NCBI GenBank assembly: GCA_035461765.1
Contig: DATHUY010000116.1
Coordinates: 1 to 38,359, forward strand
Length of the DNA stretch: 38,359 nucleotides
Source: Longimicrobiales bacterium
GTDB taxonomy: Bacteria > Gemmatimonadota > Gemmatimonadetes > Longimicrobiales > RSA9
Reading direction: 5' to 3'
Below, piece by piece: positions 18,725 through 25,954 of this stretch. The notes beneath the pieces were generated by a model. It worked only from the letters and a program-made list of their open reading frames with translations, was not told the origin of the DNA and made no database searches. A program made the position numbers and the translations under genes. The stretch's first letter is position 1; each line of letters begins with the position of its first letter.

Positions 18725-20971
18725 CTACAGGTGGACACGATAGGCAACCGCGATATTGCGTCCTGCCGACGGCGCAAAGTCCTTGATTCGGCTCGTGGCT
18801 TCGCGATGCAGCGCGTTCGTCAGGTTGTCCATGCGCACAGTCATCGAATGCAGCCGCCCGAACAGGCGCACGCGTGCGCTCGCGTCGAGGCGCAGAATCG
18901 TGTGGGCGTGCGTCGGTGACTCGTCGGCCGACCCGATCCGGTGCTGCGCCATCTCATGATGCACGTCACCGCCGAGCGACAGGGTACCATTGTCCCAGCG
19001 TGCACTCACGCCCAGGCGCGCGGGCGGCATGAACGAGAGTGGTGTTCCGTCAGCCTGCTCACCCTTCAGGTAGTCACCGCGCACGGCGACGGCCACGGTG
19101 CGGCTCACCGCGGCCTCGATCGACCCCTCCAGACCACTCAGCCGCGCCGGCGCCTGAGCGTATACGAACACGGGCAGCGTGACATCCCCGACGACTGTAT
19201 CCCCTCTCAGGACGGGCTGGATGTAGTCACTGATCCGGTTCGTGAAGGCGGCGACCTGTCCATTGATACGCTGGGTGCGCACGTGGAGGACCGCCTCCAG
19301 TCCGGTGCCACGCTCCTCGCGCAGCGCTGCATCACCGAATTCGACCGAGCCCGTACCCGCATGCGGTGCGCCCGAGAACAGCTCCTCCACGGTCGGCGCG
19401 CGGAACGACCGCGACCCCGTGATACTGGCCGTCACCGCGTCGGACAGCGGTGCGCTCACTCCGATGGAGCCGGAGAACGCGTGGAATGTGCGACGCACCG
19501 CGGCACCGAACTTGGGGCTCTGCCGGGAGTCGATGGCGTACCGGTCATAGCGGGCGCCCGCCTGCAGCGTCGTCTCCGCAACGCCGAGCCCCAGCTCCTG
19601 AAACCCGAATACGCCCCATGTGCGTGAGTCCGCTTCCGGCGTGAGCGCCGCCGGGCCGGCAGCCTCATAGTGCTTCACCAGCGCAGACACACCCCACGCT
19701 CCCTCGCGCAGCGCGCCGACACCGGCCTGCCGCACGAGCACGTTCACCGTCCGCGTCGCCAGCACGAAGCGCTGCTGGACCACGCCGGCGTCATCGATCT
19801 CGTCGTGATCGTAATCCTGCACCGTGAAATCGAGACGCGCCGACGGCAGGATGGCCATCCCCGTGCTCACATCCCCCCGCCCTGCCAGCTCGCGGCGTCC
19901 ACCACGCAGGTCCACCGGCTCCGAGCCCGGTGGCACAGGAAGACCATATGTGAACCCGTACGCGCGCACGGCTGCGGATCCGCTCCAGCGGCGCCCCGTC
20001 CGCGAGAACGCAATGGCTCCGTTCAGACTGCTCACATCCGTGTTCTCCAGACGATCGCCCAGCTCGGGATCGTCACCGATCCGCATGTCGTCCGCCGTGC
20101 GCGCGCCCGCACGGACCGTTACCGACCATGCATCCCCGAGAGGTGCGGCCGCGCGCGCGCTGACCGCGCCTCCCGGGTAGGCGCTCTCCGTCTGCAACGC
20201 GAGCGCCGCCTGCGGACGCAGCGGCATGCCGCCGGACACGTCCCCGGAAATCACATTCACCACGCCGCCAAGCGCATTGTTGCCGTACAGCAGTGTCGCT
20301 GGCCCCCGCACCACTTCCACCCGCTGCGCGCTCAGGGGATCGATCGTCACGCCGTGGTCGCTCGCCGACCCGGCCAGATCGGACGCGCGCTGGCCATCCT
20401 GCAGCACCAGCACACGATCGCCCGTCAATCCGCGCATCACCGGCATGGCCGCCGCCGGGCCATTGGAACGGACGGCGATTCCCGGCTGGTACCTGAGCGT
20501 CTGCGCCAGCGTGCCGCTCAACTCACGGTCGAGCGCCTTGCCCGACAGCTGCGACGTGGCCTGCATCACTGCGGCCGGCACCCGACCCGTCCCGCTCGCC
20601 GTTACCTCGATTCCGCCCAGCGTCAGCGGTGTCGCCTTCAGCCGCAGTTCCAACGGCTCCAGTCCGCCTCCTCCCACATCCACTGCCAGCGAGACCGGCG
20701 CATACCCGATCAGGGATACCTCGACGCGGTATCGGCCGGCGGCGATGCCCGGCAGGCGAAACCGGCCCTCCGCATCCGTCAGTGCGCTCCGCGCCCCGGG
20801 CAGCGCCAGCACCTGCGCCTGCGCGAGGGGTCGTCCCTCGACGTCCCGTACCACGCCCCGGATCTCCTGCGCGGCCAGCGGAGCACTCGAGAGAACTGCG
20901 AGCAGGCCGCACAGCACCGCGCGTCCCGGTCTCCACGGTACCAGGCCGTGCGCGTCCCGGTTTTTAGTCAA
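18725..20971 (-). CDS. TonB-dependent outer-membrane receptor (putative metal receptor)
   Basis: The product is about 748 residues. A signal peptide ends near APLAAQE. Then come a carboxypeptidase-regulatory-like domain (EIRGVVRDVEGRPLAQAQV), a TonB-box-like LGGIEVTAS, a plug domain (with VLVLQDGQRASDL and VEVVRGPATLLYGNNALGG) and a beta-barrel ending in a C-terminal hydrophobic strand. I place the start at the TTG (20971) because AGGAGG lies 5 nt before it; an ATG eight codons upstream (20995) has no such site. The gene diverges from the troABCD-type genes across a shared DtxR-type operator, so the likely cargo is a metal ion or complex, comparable in role to the ZnuD zinc receptor. Substrate choice is inferred. 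Confidence 0.9.
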   Translation of the reverse strand: MTKNRDAHGLVPWRPGRAVLCGLLAVLSSAPLAAQEIRGVVRDVEGRPLAQAQVLALPGARSALTDAEGRFRLPGIAAGRYRVEVSLIGYAPVSLAVDVGGGGLEPLELRLKATPLTLGGIEVTASGTGRVPAAVMQATSQLSGKALDRELSGTLAQTLRYQPGIAVRSNGPAAAMPVMRGLTGDRVLVLQDGQRASDLAGSASDHGVTIDPLSAQRVEVVRGPATLLYGNNALGGVVNVISGDVSGGMPLRPQAALALQTESAYPGGAVSARAAAPLGDAWSVTVRAGARTADDMRIGDDPELGDRLENTDVSSLNGAIAFSRTGRRWSGSAAVRAYGFTYGLPVPPGSEPVDLRGGRRELAGRGDVSTGMAILPSARLDFTVQDYDHDEIDDAGVVQQRFVLATRTVNVLVRQAGVGALREGAWGVSALVKHYEAAGPAALTPEADSRTWGVFGFQELGLGVAETTLQAGARYDRYAIDSRQSPKFGAAVRRTFHAFSGSIGVSAPLSDAVTASITGSRSFRAPTVEELFSGAPHAGTGSVEFGDAALREERGTGLEAVLHVRTQRINGQVAAFTNRISDYIQPVLRGDTVVGDVTLPVFVYAQAPARLSGLEGSIEAAVSRTVAVAVRGDYLKGEQADGTPLSFMPPARLGVSARWDNGTLSLGGDVHHEMAQHRIGSADESPTHAHTILRLDASARVRLFGRLHSMTVRMDNLTNALHREATSRIKDFAPSAGRNIAVAYRVHL

Positions 20972-20976
20972 AAGCC

Positions 20977-20982
20977 CCTCCT
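20977..20982 (-). promoter_or_regulatory. Shine-Dalgarno deciding a TTG start
   Basis: AGGAGG lies on the minus strand 5 nt before a TTG codon at 20971-20969, in frame with the receptor. It favours that codon over the ATG at 20995. Confidence 0.6.
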
Positions 20983-20985
20983 GTC

Positions 20986-20991
20986 TTGACG
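20986..20991 (+). promoter_or_regulatory. Candidate -35 element for troA
   Basis: TTGACG matches the sigma-70 -35 consensus at five of six positions. A spacing of 16-18 nt puts the -10 region inside the DtxR-type box at 21008-21023, where a metal-loaded repressor would block polymerase. No strong -10 hexamer stands out. Confidence 0.45.
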
Positions 20992-21007
20992 CCATCCGAA
21001 CTCAGGG

Positions 21008-21023
21008 TTTAGGTTAGGCTAAA
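21008..21023. promoter_or_regulatory. DtxR/IdeR/MntR-type operator
   Basis: TTTAGGTTAGGCTAAA has inverted ends TTTAG and CTAAA. Its overlapping 14 bases TTAGGTTAGGCTAA are identical to the left part of the classical IdeR/DtxR consensus TTAGGTTAGGCTAACCTAA. It lies in the divergent gap between the TonB receptor and troA, one base before the troA ATG, and a DtxR-family regulator is encoded at the end of the same cluster. Binding with metal should repress both directions. I saw no second copy in the window, though my scan was by eye. Confidence 0.82.
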
Positions 21024-21024
21024 T

Positions 21025-22035
21025 ATGAGAGCCCGGCAAGACTCTGACTCCATGACGGCCCGATTCCGCGCCTGCGTCCCGGCGCGGTCTCTCCATCTCA
21101 TCGCTGCCGCAGCGCTTGCGCTGGCGGGTTGCAGCGGCGACTCCATCCGCCGCGCCGATGACACGCGACTGCGTGTCGTAGCGACGACGGGCATGATCGC
21201 TGATGTCGCCGAACGTGTCGGTGGCCGGCGCGTGCTGATGGAGTCGCTGATGGGTCCGGGAGTGGACCCGCATCTGTACAAGGCGAGTGCGGGCGATGTA
21301 CGGCGTCTGGCGCGTGCGGACCTGGTGCTGTACAACGGGCTGCATCTCGAGGCGGCGATGGGCGAGGTGCTGGAGGAGATGGGGAAGCGGAAGCACACGG
21401 TGGCGGTGACCGACTGGATCGATCGCGGATCGCTGGCTGCGCCGCCGGAGTTTCAGGGCAGCTACGATCCGCACGTGTGGTTCGACGTGCGGCTGTGGAT
21501 GCGTGTGGTACAGCGGATCGAGGCGGCTTATGTGGCGGCGGACTCTGCACACGCGGATGAATATCGCGAGCGGAGTGCGGCGCTGCTGCGCGAAATGGCG
21601 ACGCTGGACGAGTGGGTGCGTGCGCGCGCGGCTGAGGTTCCGCCGGACCGTCGTGTGCTGGTGACCGCGCACGACGCGTTCGGCTATTTCGGCAGGGCAT
21701 ACGGCTTCGAGGTGAAGGGATTGCAGGGCATCAGCACCGCCTCGGAGGCGGGGACGGCGGATGTGCAGCAGCTGGCGGCCGAGATCGCGCGACGCCGGAT
21801 CCCGGCGATCTTCGTGGAGACATCGATCCCGCGGCGCACGATCGAGGCGGTGCAGGCGGCCGTGCGGTCACGCGGCTTCGAGGTAGCGATCGGCGGCGCA
21901 CTGTACTCGGACGCACTAGGCAGCCCGAACACACCTGCGAGCACCTACATGGGGATGGTGCGGAGCAACGTGGAGACGATCGTCGGCGCATTGACGGCGG
22001 GCGGGATCATGGCAGGCGCAATGGAGCGCGAATGA
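21025..22035 (+). CDS. troA: Metal-binding lipoprotein of a Mn/Zn/Fe ABC importer (TroA/ZnuA family)
   Basis: The 336-residue product has a lipobox (LAGC, Cys36) and is a cluster-9 metal-binding protein. The predicted ligands are His83 (GVDPHLY), His150 (SYDPHVWFD), His216 ([10 protein letters not shown]) and Asp296 (YSDALG). The set His-His-His-Asp is that of TroA; PsaA and MntC have Glu at the third position. Transported metal is therefore not fixed by this protein alone. There is no His-rich loop as in ZnuA. The ATG follows the operator by one base, leaving no room for a Shine-Dalgarno site. The message may be leaderless, or the in-frame ATG at 21052 may be used. The stop overlaps the ATPase start by four bases. 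Confidence 0.94.
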   Translation: MRARQDSDSMTARFRACVPARSLHLIAAAALALAGCSGDSIRRADDTRLRVVATTGMIADVAERVGGRRVLMESLMGPGVDPHLYKASAGDVRRLARADLVLYNGLHLEAAMGEVLEEMGKRKHTVAVTDWIDRGSLAAPPEFQGSYDPHVWFDVRLWMRVVQRIEAAYVAADSAHADEYRERSAALLREMATLDEWVRARAAEVPPDRRVLVTAHDAFGYFGRAYGFEVKGLQGISTASEAGTADVQQLAAEIARRRIPAIFVETSIPRRTIEAVQAAVRSRGFEVAIGGALYSDALGSPNTPASTYMGMVRSNVETIVGALTAGGIMAGAMERE

Positions 22036-22829
22036 CGGACGAGACGGCAATCGAAGTGAACGATCTCACGGTCGCGTACCGCGAGCATCCGGTTCTCTGG
22101 GATATCGATCTGACGGTGCCTGCGGGCGTGCTGATGGCGATCGTGGGACCGAACGGGGCGGGCAAGACGACACTGATCAAGGCGATGCTCGGCCTGTTGA
22201 AGCCCGCGGCGGGACAGGTCCTGATTCACGGTCGGCCATATGACGAGCAGCGTCGGCTGATCGCGTACGTCCCGCAGCGCGGCAGTGTGGACTGGGACTT
22301 CCCGACGTCGGTGCTCGATGTCGTGCAGATGGGGCGTTACGGCGCGCTCGGCTGGCTGCGCAGGGTCGGGCGTCGCGAGCGGGACCTGGCGATGACCGCG
22401 CTCGAGAAGGTGGGCATGGAGGATTTTGCGCATCGCCAGATCAGCCAGCTTTCCGGCGGTCAGCAGCAGCGCGTCTTCCTGGCGCGCGCGCTCGTGCAGG
22501 ATGCCCGGGTCTATCTGATGGACGAGCCGTTCCAGGGTGTGGACGCGAAGACCGAGCGGGCGATCGTGACAGTGCTTCAGGCACTGCGTGAAGCGGGCGA
22601 CACCGTCGTGGTAGTACATCACGCGTTGCAGACGGTGCCCGAATACTTCGACTGGGTGACGCTGCTCAACGTGCGCAAGATCGCGGCAGGTCCCGTCGAC
22701 GATGTGTTCACTGCGGAGAATCTGCGCGTGACGTACGGCGGCCGCGTGCCGTTCCACGGCTCCGCATCGCCGCTGCGGGACACGCCGCGCACGGGCGGAA
22801 GCGCGTGGGCTGGCGTGGGCGGAGACTGA
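22032..22829 (+). CDS. troB: Metal ABC transporter ATP-binding protein
   Basis: The 265-residue product has a Walker A motif GPNGAGKT (39-46), Q-loop Gln82, ABC signature LSGGQQQR (140-147), Walker B VYLMDEP (160-166) and H-loop His196. The phrase [19 protein letters not shown] is typical of Mn/Zn/Fe-type importers. It powers transport through the two permeases encoded next. It overlaps troA by ATGA and precedes the first permease by 13 nt, in an operon. The C-terminal 35 residues are variable and Gly/Arg-rich. Confidence 0.95.
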   Translation: MTDETAIEVNDLTVAYREHPVLWDIDLTVPAGVLMAIVGPNGAGKTTLIKAMLGLLKPAAGQVLIHGRPYDEQRRLIAYVPQRGSVDWDFPTSVLDVVQMGRYGALGWLRRVGRRERDLAMTALEKVGMEDFAHRQISQLSGGQQQRVFLARALVQDARVYLMDEPFQGVDAKTERAIVTVLQALREAGDTVVVVHHALQTVPEYFDWVTLLNVRKIAAGPVDDVFTAENLRVTYGGRVPFHGSASPLRDTPRTGGSAWAGVGGD

Positions 22830-22842
22830 GCGCAGCCACCGG

Positions 22843-24012
22843 ATGAATCCGCTCCGCGAGCTGTTCTTCGATTATACGCTGCGCACCGTTGCGCTCGGTG
22901 CGGGCACGCTCGGCATCGTGGCCGGTGCACTCGGCACGTATGCGGTGCTGCGGCGACAGAGCCTGCTGGGTGATGCGATCTCCCACGCCGCTCTTCCCGG
23001 CATCGTGCTCGCCTTCATCCTGACTGGTACGCGGAGCACGCTCGTTCTCGTGCTGGGTGCCGCGCTCGCCGGGTGGCTCGGCACGCTCGTCGTGATGACG
23101 GTGGTGCGGCACAGCCGCTTACCGGAGGACAGTGCGCTGGGGATCGTGCTGTCCGTGTTCTTCGGCGCGGGTCTGGTACTGCTGACGTACGTGCAGAAGC
23201 TGCCTGATGCGTCACAGGCCGGCCTCGACCGCTTTCTTTTCGGCCAGGCCGCAACCATGCTCGAGCGTGATGTCATTGTCATTGCGGCGCTCGGCGCGCT
23301 GGCCCTGCTCGCGGTCTTCGTATTCTGGAAGGAATTCAAGCTCCTCAGCTTCGACCCGGAGTTCGGCGCGTCGCTCGGGATGCCGATGCGGACGATCGAC
23401 ATTCTCCTCACGACGTTTCTCGTCATTGCAATCGTGATCGGGCTGCAGACTGTCGGCGTGGTGCTGATGAGCGCGATGGTGATCGCGCCCGCCGCCGCCG
23501 CGCGCCAGTGGACCAATTCCCTGTCCGTCATGGTGCTTCTTTCGGCGCTTTTCGGCGCCATCGCGGGCGTGACCGGTGCGGTGATCAGCAGCTCGGCCGC
23601 GCACGTCCCGACGGGTCCCACGATCGTCCTCGCGGCAACCACGCTGGTACTCATCTCCATGGCCGTGGCTCCCGAGCGCGGCCTGCTGTGGGCGTCAGTT
23701 CAGCGCAGGAGGCAGCGCCATCAGATCCGCGCGGACGCCGTGCTCGGCGACCTGTACGCACTCGCCGGTCAGCACGAGGGCGAGCACGCGCACGACCTCA
23801 CGGTGCTCGAGGCGATGCGTCTCGGGCGTACCGACGTGCGCCGGGCGCTCGGCGTGCTCGAGGAGCGCGGTCTGGCCCGGCGCGAAGGCGCGAGCGGATG
23901 GACGATCACGCCTGCAGGCCGCGCGGAAGCCGAGCAGGGGACGCGGGACGATCCGGAGGATGGCACGCCGCCGGACCGGGCCGCCCCATCCGGCAGGCGC
24001 GACGGCGTATGA
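22843..24012 (+). CDS. troC: Metal ABC permease with C-terminal winged-helix-like tail (1)
   Basis: The first 290 residues of this 389-residue product are an ABC-3 family permease with about eight transmembrane helices. Conserved blocks are LLGDAISHAALPGI, SFDPEFGASLGMP and GVVLMSAMVIAPAAAARQW. Residues about 299-365 form a soluble domain that resembles the DtxR winged helix: helix VLGDLYALAG, helix-turn-helix with RTDVRRALGVLEERGL, and a wing with GWTITPAGRAEAE. A charged tail follows. Permeases of this family normally end soon after the last helix, so the extension is notable. It may bind DNA, bind a partner or sense metal in the cytoplasm. The gene overlaps the next permease by ATGA. Confidence 0.92.
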   Translation: MNPLRELFFDYTLRTVALGAGTLGIVAGALGTYAVLRRQSLLGDAISHAALPGIVLAFILTGTRSTLVLVLGAALAGWLGTLVVMTVVRHSRLPEDSALGIVLSVFFGAGLVLLTYVQKLPDASQAGLDRFLFGQAATMLERDVIVIAALGALALLAVFVFWKEFKLLSFDPEFGASLGMPMRTIDILLTTFLVIAIVIGLQTVGVVLMSAMVIAPAAAARQWTNSLSVMVLLSALFGAIAGVTGAVISSSAAHVPTGPTIVLAATTLVLISMAVAPERGLLWASVQRRRQRHQIRADAVLGDLYALAGQHEGEHAHDLTVLEAMRLGRTDVRRALGVLEERGLARREGASGWTITPAGRAEAEQGTRDDPEDGTPPDRAAPSGRRDGV

Positions 24013-25118
24013 GCATCGAGCTCGAGATCCAGCTCGTGGCGGTGGTCGTATCCGTCGCGTGCTCACTGGCCGGCGTGTTCCTGGTGCTGCGCCGCATGGC
24101 GCTCATGAGCGACGCGATCAGCCACACGGTGCTGCTCGGCATCGTGCTGGTGTTCTTCATCACGCGTGACATCGCATCACCGTTCCTCGTCCTCGGTGCT
24201 GCGGCGATGGGAGTCGCCACGGTGGGGCTGGTCGAGCTGTTGCGACGCACGCGGCTGGTGCGTGAGGATGCATCGATCGGACTGGTGTTCCCCGCCCTGT
24301 TCAGCATTGCCGTCATTCTGATCACGCGCTACGCGGGCGCCGTGCATCTCGATACCGACGCCGTTCTGCTCGGCGAAATTGCGTTCGCGCCGTTCCGGCG
24401 GCTGGAGGTGGGCGGTCGGGACCTGGGGCCGCGCTCCCTGTGGGTGATGGGCGGCGTGCTGGTATTGAACATTCTCTTCATAACGGCGCTCTACAAGGAG
24501 CTGAAGCTCTCGACGTTCGATCCCGGCCTGGCCGCAGCGCTCGGCTTCGCACCCGGCGTGCTCCATTACGCGTTCATGACGCTGGTATCGATTACGGCAG
24601 TCGGTGCGTTCGACGCGGTCGGTTCAATCCTCGTCGTTGCACTGATGATCACGCCACCCGCTACTGCGTACCTCCTCTCGGACAGTCTGCCGCGGGTGCT
24701 GATCCTGAGCGCGGTCATCGCCGCGGCCGCGGCTCTGGGCGGCTTCTGGACCGCATGGCTCGTCGATGCCTCCATCGCCGGGTGCATGGCGGCCGTGGCG
24801 GGACTGCTGTTCATGCTCGCGTTCCTGCTGGCACCCGAGCGCGGCGTCGTTGCGGTCGCGCGCAGGCGTGAGCGGCAGCGCTGGGAGTTCGCGCGCCTGA
24901 TGCTCGCGATCCACCTGCTGCACCACGAGGGCGCACCCGAGGCCGCCGACGAGAGCCGGGAGACACATCTCGGCGAGCACCTGCGCTGGAAGCCGGCGTT
25001 CGCGCGGCGCGTGGTCGACGAGGCGGAGGAGGATGATCTGCTGCTGCGGCTGCCGGACGGTCGGCTCGAGCTGACGGACGCGGGCAGGGACTCCGCACGG
25101 AAGGCGATGCTGGTCTGA
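24009..25118 (+). CDS. troD: Metal ABC permease with C-terminal winged-helix-like tail (2)
   Basis: With the ATG at 24009, overlapping the preceding stop, the product is 369 residues. Residues 1-285 are a second ABC-3 permease (MSDAISHTVLLGIVL, STFDPGLAAALGF, GSILVVALMITPPATAYLL), so the membrane part is probably a heterodimer as in TroCD. Residues about 289-369 form a soluble extension. Its helix (FARLMLAIHLLHHEG) and HLRWKPAFARRVVDEAEEDDLLL followed by LPDGRLELTDAGRDSA resemble a winged-helix fold, similar in place and type to that of the first permease though weakly alike in sequence. The stop lies 9 nt from the convergent stop of the regulator gene. Confidence 0.92.
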   Translation: MSIELEIQLVAVVVSVACSLAGVFLVLRRMALMSDAISHTVLLGIVLVFFITRDIASPFLVLGAAAMGVATVGLVELLRRTRLVREDASIGLVFPALFSIAVILITRYAGAVHLDTDAVLLGEIAFAPFRRLEVGGRDLGPRSLWVMGGVLVLNILFITALYKELKLSTFDPGLAAALGFAPGVLHYAFMTLVSITAVGAFDAVGSILVVALMITPPATAYLLSDSLPRVLILSAVIAAAAALGGFWTAWLVDASIAGCMAAVAGLLFMLAFLLAPERGVVAVARRRERQRWEFARLMLAIHLLHHEGAPEAADESRETHLGEHLRWKPAFARRVVDEAEEDDLLLRLPDGRLELTDAGRDSARKAMLV

Positions 25119-25127
25119 GCAGCCGCT

Positions 25128-25799
25128 TCAGCGCTGCGGCGTGCCTTCCTTCGGCTCGACCTTGATCTGCTTCGCCAGGTCACGCCCGACGATCTGTTCC
25201 GTACCGTTGATACGGACGCGGAGCGGGCCGTTGAACGGCGCGACCTCGAGAACTTCGAGCTCGGCGCCCGGTCGCAGCTGGAGCTGGGCGAGGTAGCGAA
25301 GCGCGGCCGCGTCCTCATCGGGCACGCGCCGCAGTGTTGCGCCATCACCCGCACACAGCTCGGCCAGCGTGGGGAACGGGTGCTCGTGGAACTCGCCTTC
25401 AGCGGCGGGTATGGGGGCGCCGTGCGGATCGGCGTCCGGCTGGCCGAGCACACCCGCCATGCGATCGATCAGCTCGTCGGTTACGACGTGCTCCAGTCGT
25501 TCCGCCTCCTCGTGAACACGATCCCACGTGTAGCCGAGTACATCGACGAGGAACAGCTCCAGAATGCGATGGCGGCGAATGGTACGGATCGCGTTGTTCG
25601 CGCCGTCCTCGGTGAGCCGCGCGCCGTAATAGCGGGTATGCTCGACGAGGCCGGCCTCCGCGAGTCGCTTGAGCATGCCCGTTACGGAGCCGGCGGCAAT
25701 GCCCAGGCGTTCCGCGATGGCCGACGTGCTCACGGGCGCGCCCGCTTCGGAGAGCTGATAAATCGCCTTGAGATAGTCCTCGACTGCGGGCGTCGTCAT
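25128..25799 (-). CDS. mntR: DtxR/MntR-family metal-dependent repressor, Mn-type ligands
   Basis: With ATG 25799 the product is 223 residues, with an N-terminal winged helix (MTTPAVEDYLKAIYQL to GARLTEDG), a dimerisation/metal domain, and a C-terminal FeoA/SH3-like domain as in DtxR and IdeR. Ligand positions are Asp8, Glu100, Glu103 and His104 for the main site, and His77, Glu81 and His96 for the ancillary site. Asp8 and Glu100 stand where DtxR has Met10 and Cys102, the change known to favour manganese over iron. Residue 11 is Lys where Bacillus MntR has Glu11. It probably binds the box at 21008-21023 when loaded with metal. It is convergent with the permease gene and diverges from the channel gene. 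Confidence 0.93.
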   Translation of the reverse strand: MTTPAVEDYLKAIYQLSEAGAPVSTSAIAERLGIAAGSVTGMLKRLAEAGLVEHTRYYGARLTEDGANNAIRTIRRHRILELFLVDVLGYTWDRVHEEAERLEHVVTDELIDRMAGVLGQPDADPHGAPIPAAEGEFHEHPFPTLAELCAGDGATLRRVPDEDAAALRYLAQLQLRPGAELEVLEVAPFNGPLRVRINGTEQIVGRDLAKQIKVEPKEGTPQR

Positions 25800-25954
25800 G
25801 CTGGAAATTGCAGTGGTGACCCACCTGCGACAAGGCTGGCCGACGTGGTCCGGCCGACGCGGCGGGCGGCGGCCTCCGCGAGGTACGCACGATGATCGCC
25901 GGCCGGGACGTATGAGAAGCTTGCTGCGCGGCTGCGCACGGCTCAGGTTGGCGC

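Noticed and set aside
19670-20989. 439-codon open frame on the plus strand
   Set aside because: Antisense to the TonB receptor, with Arg/His-rich composition.
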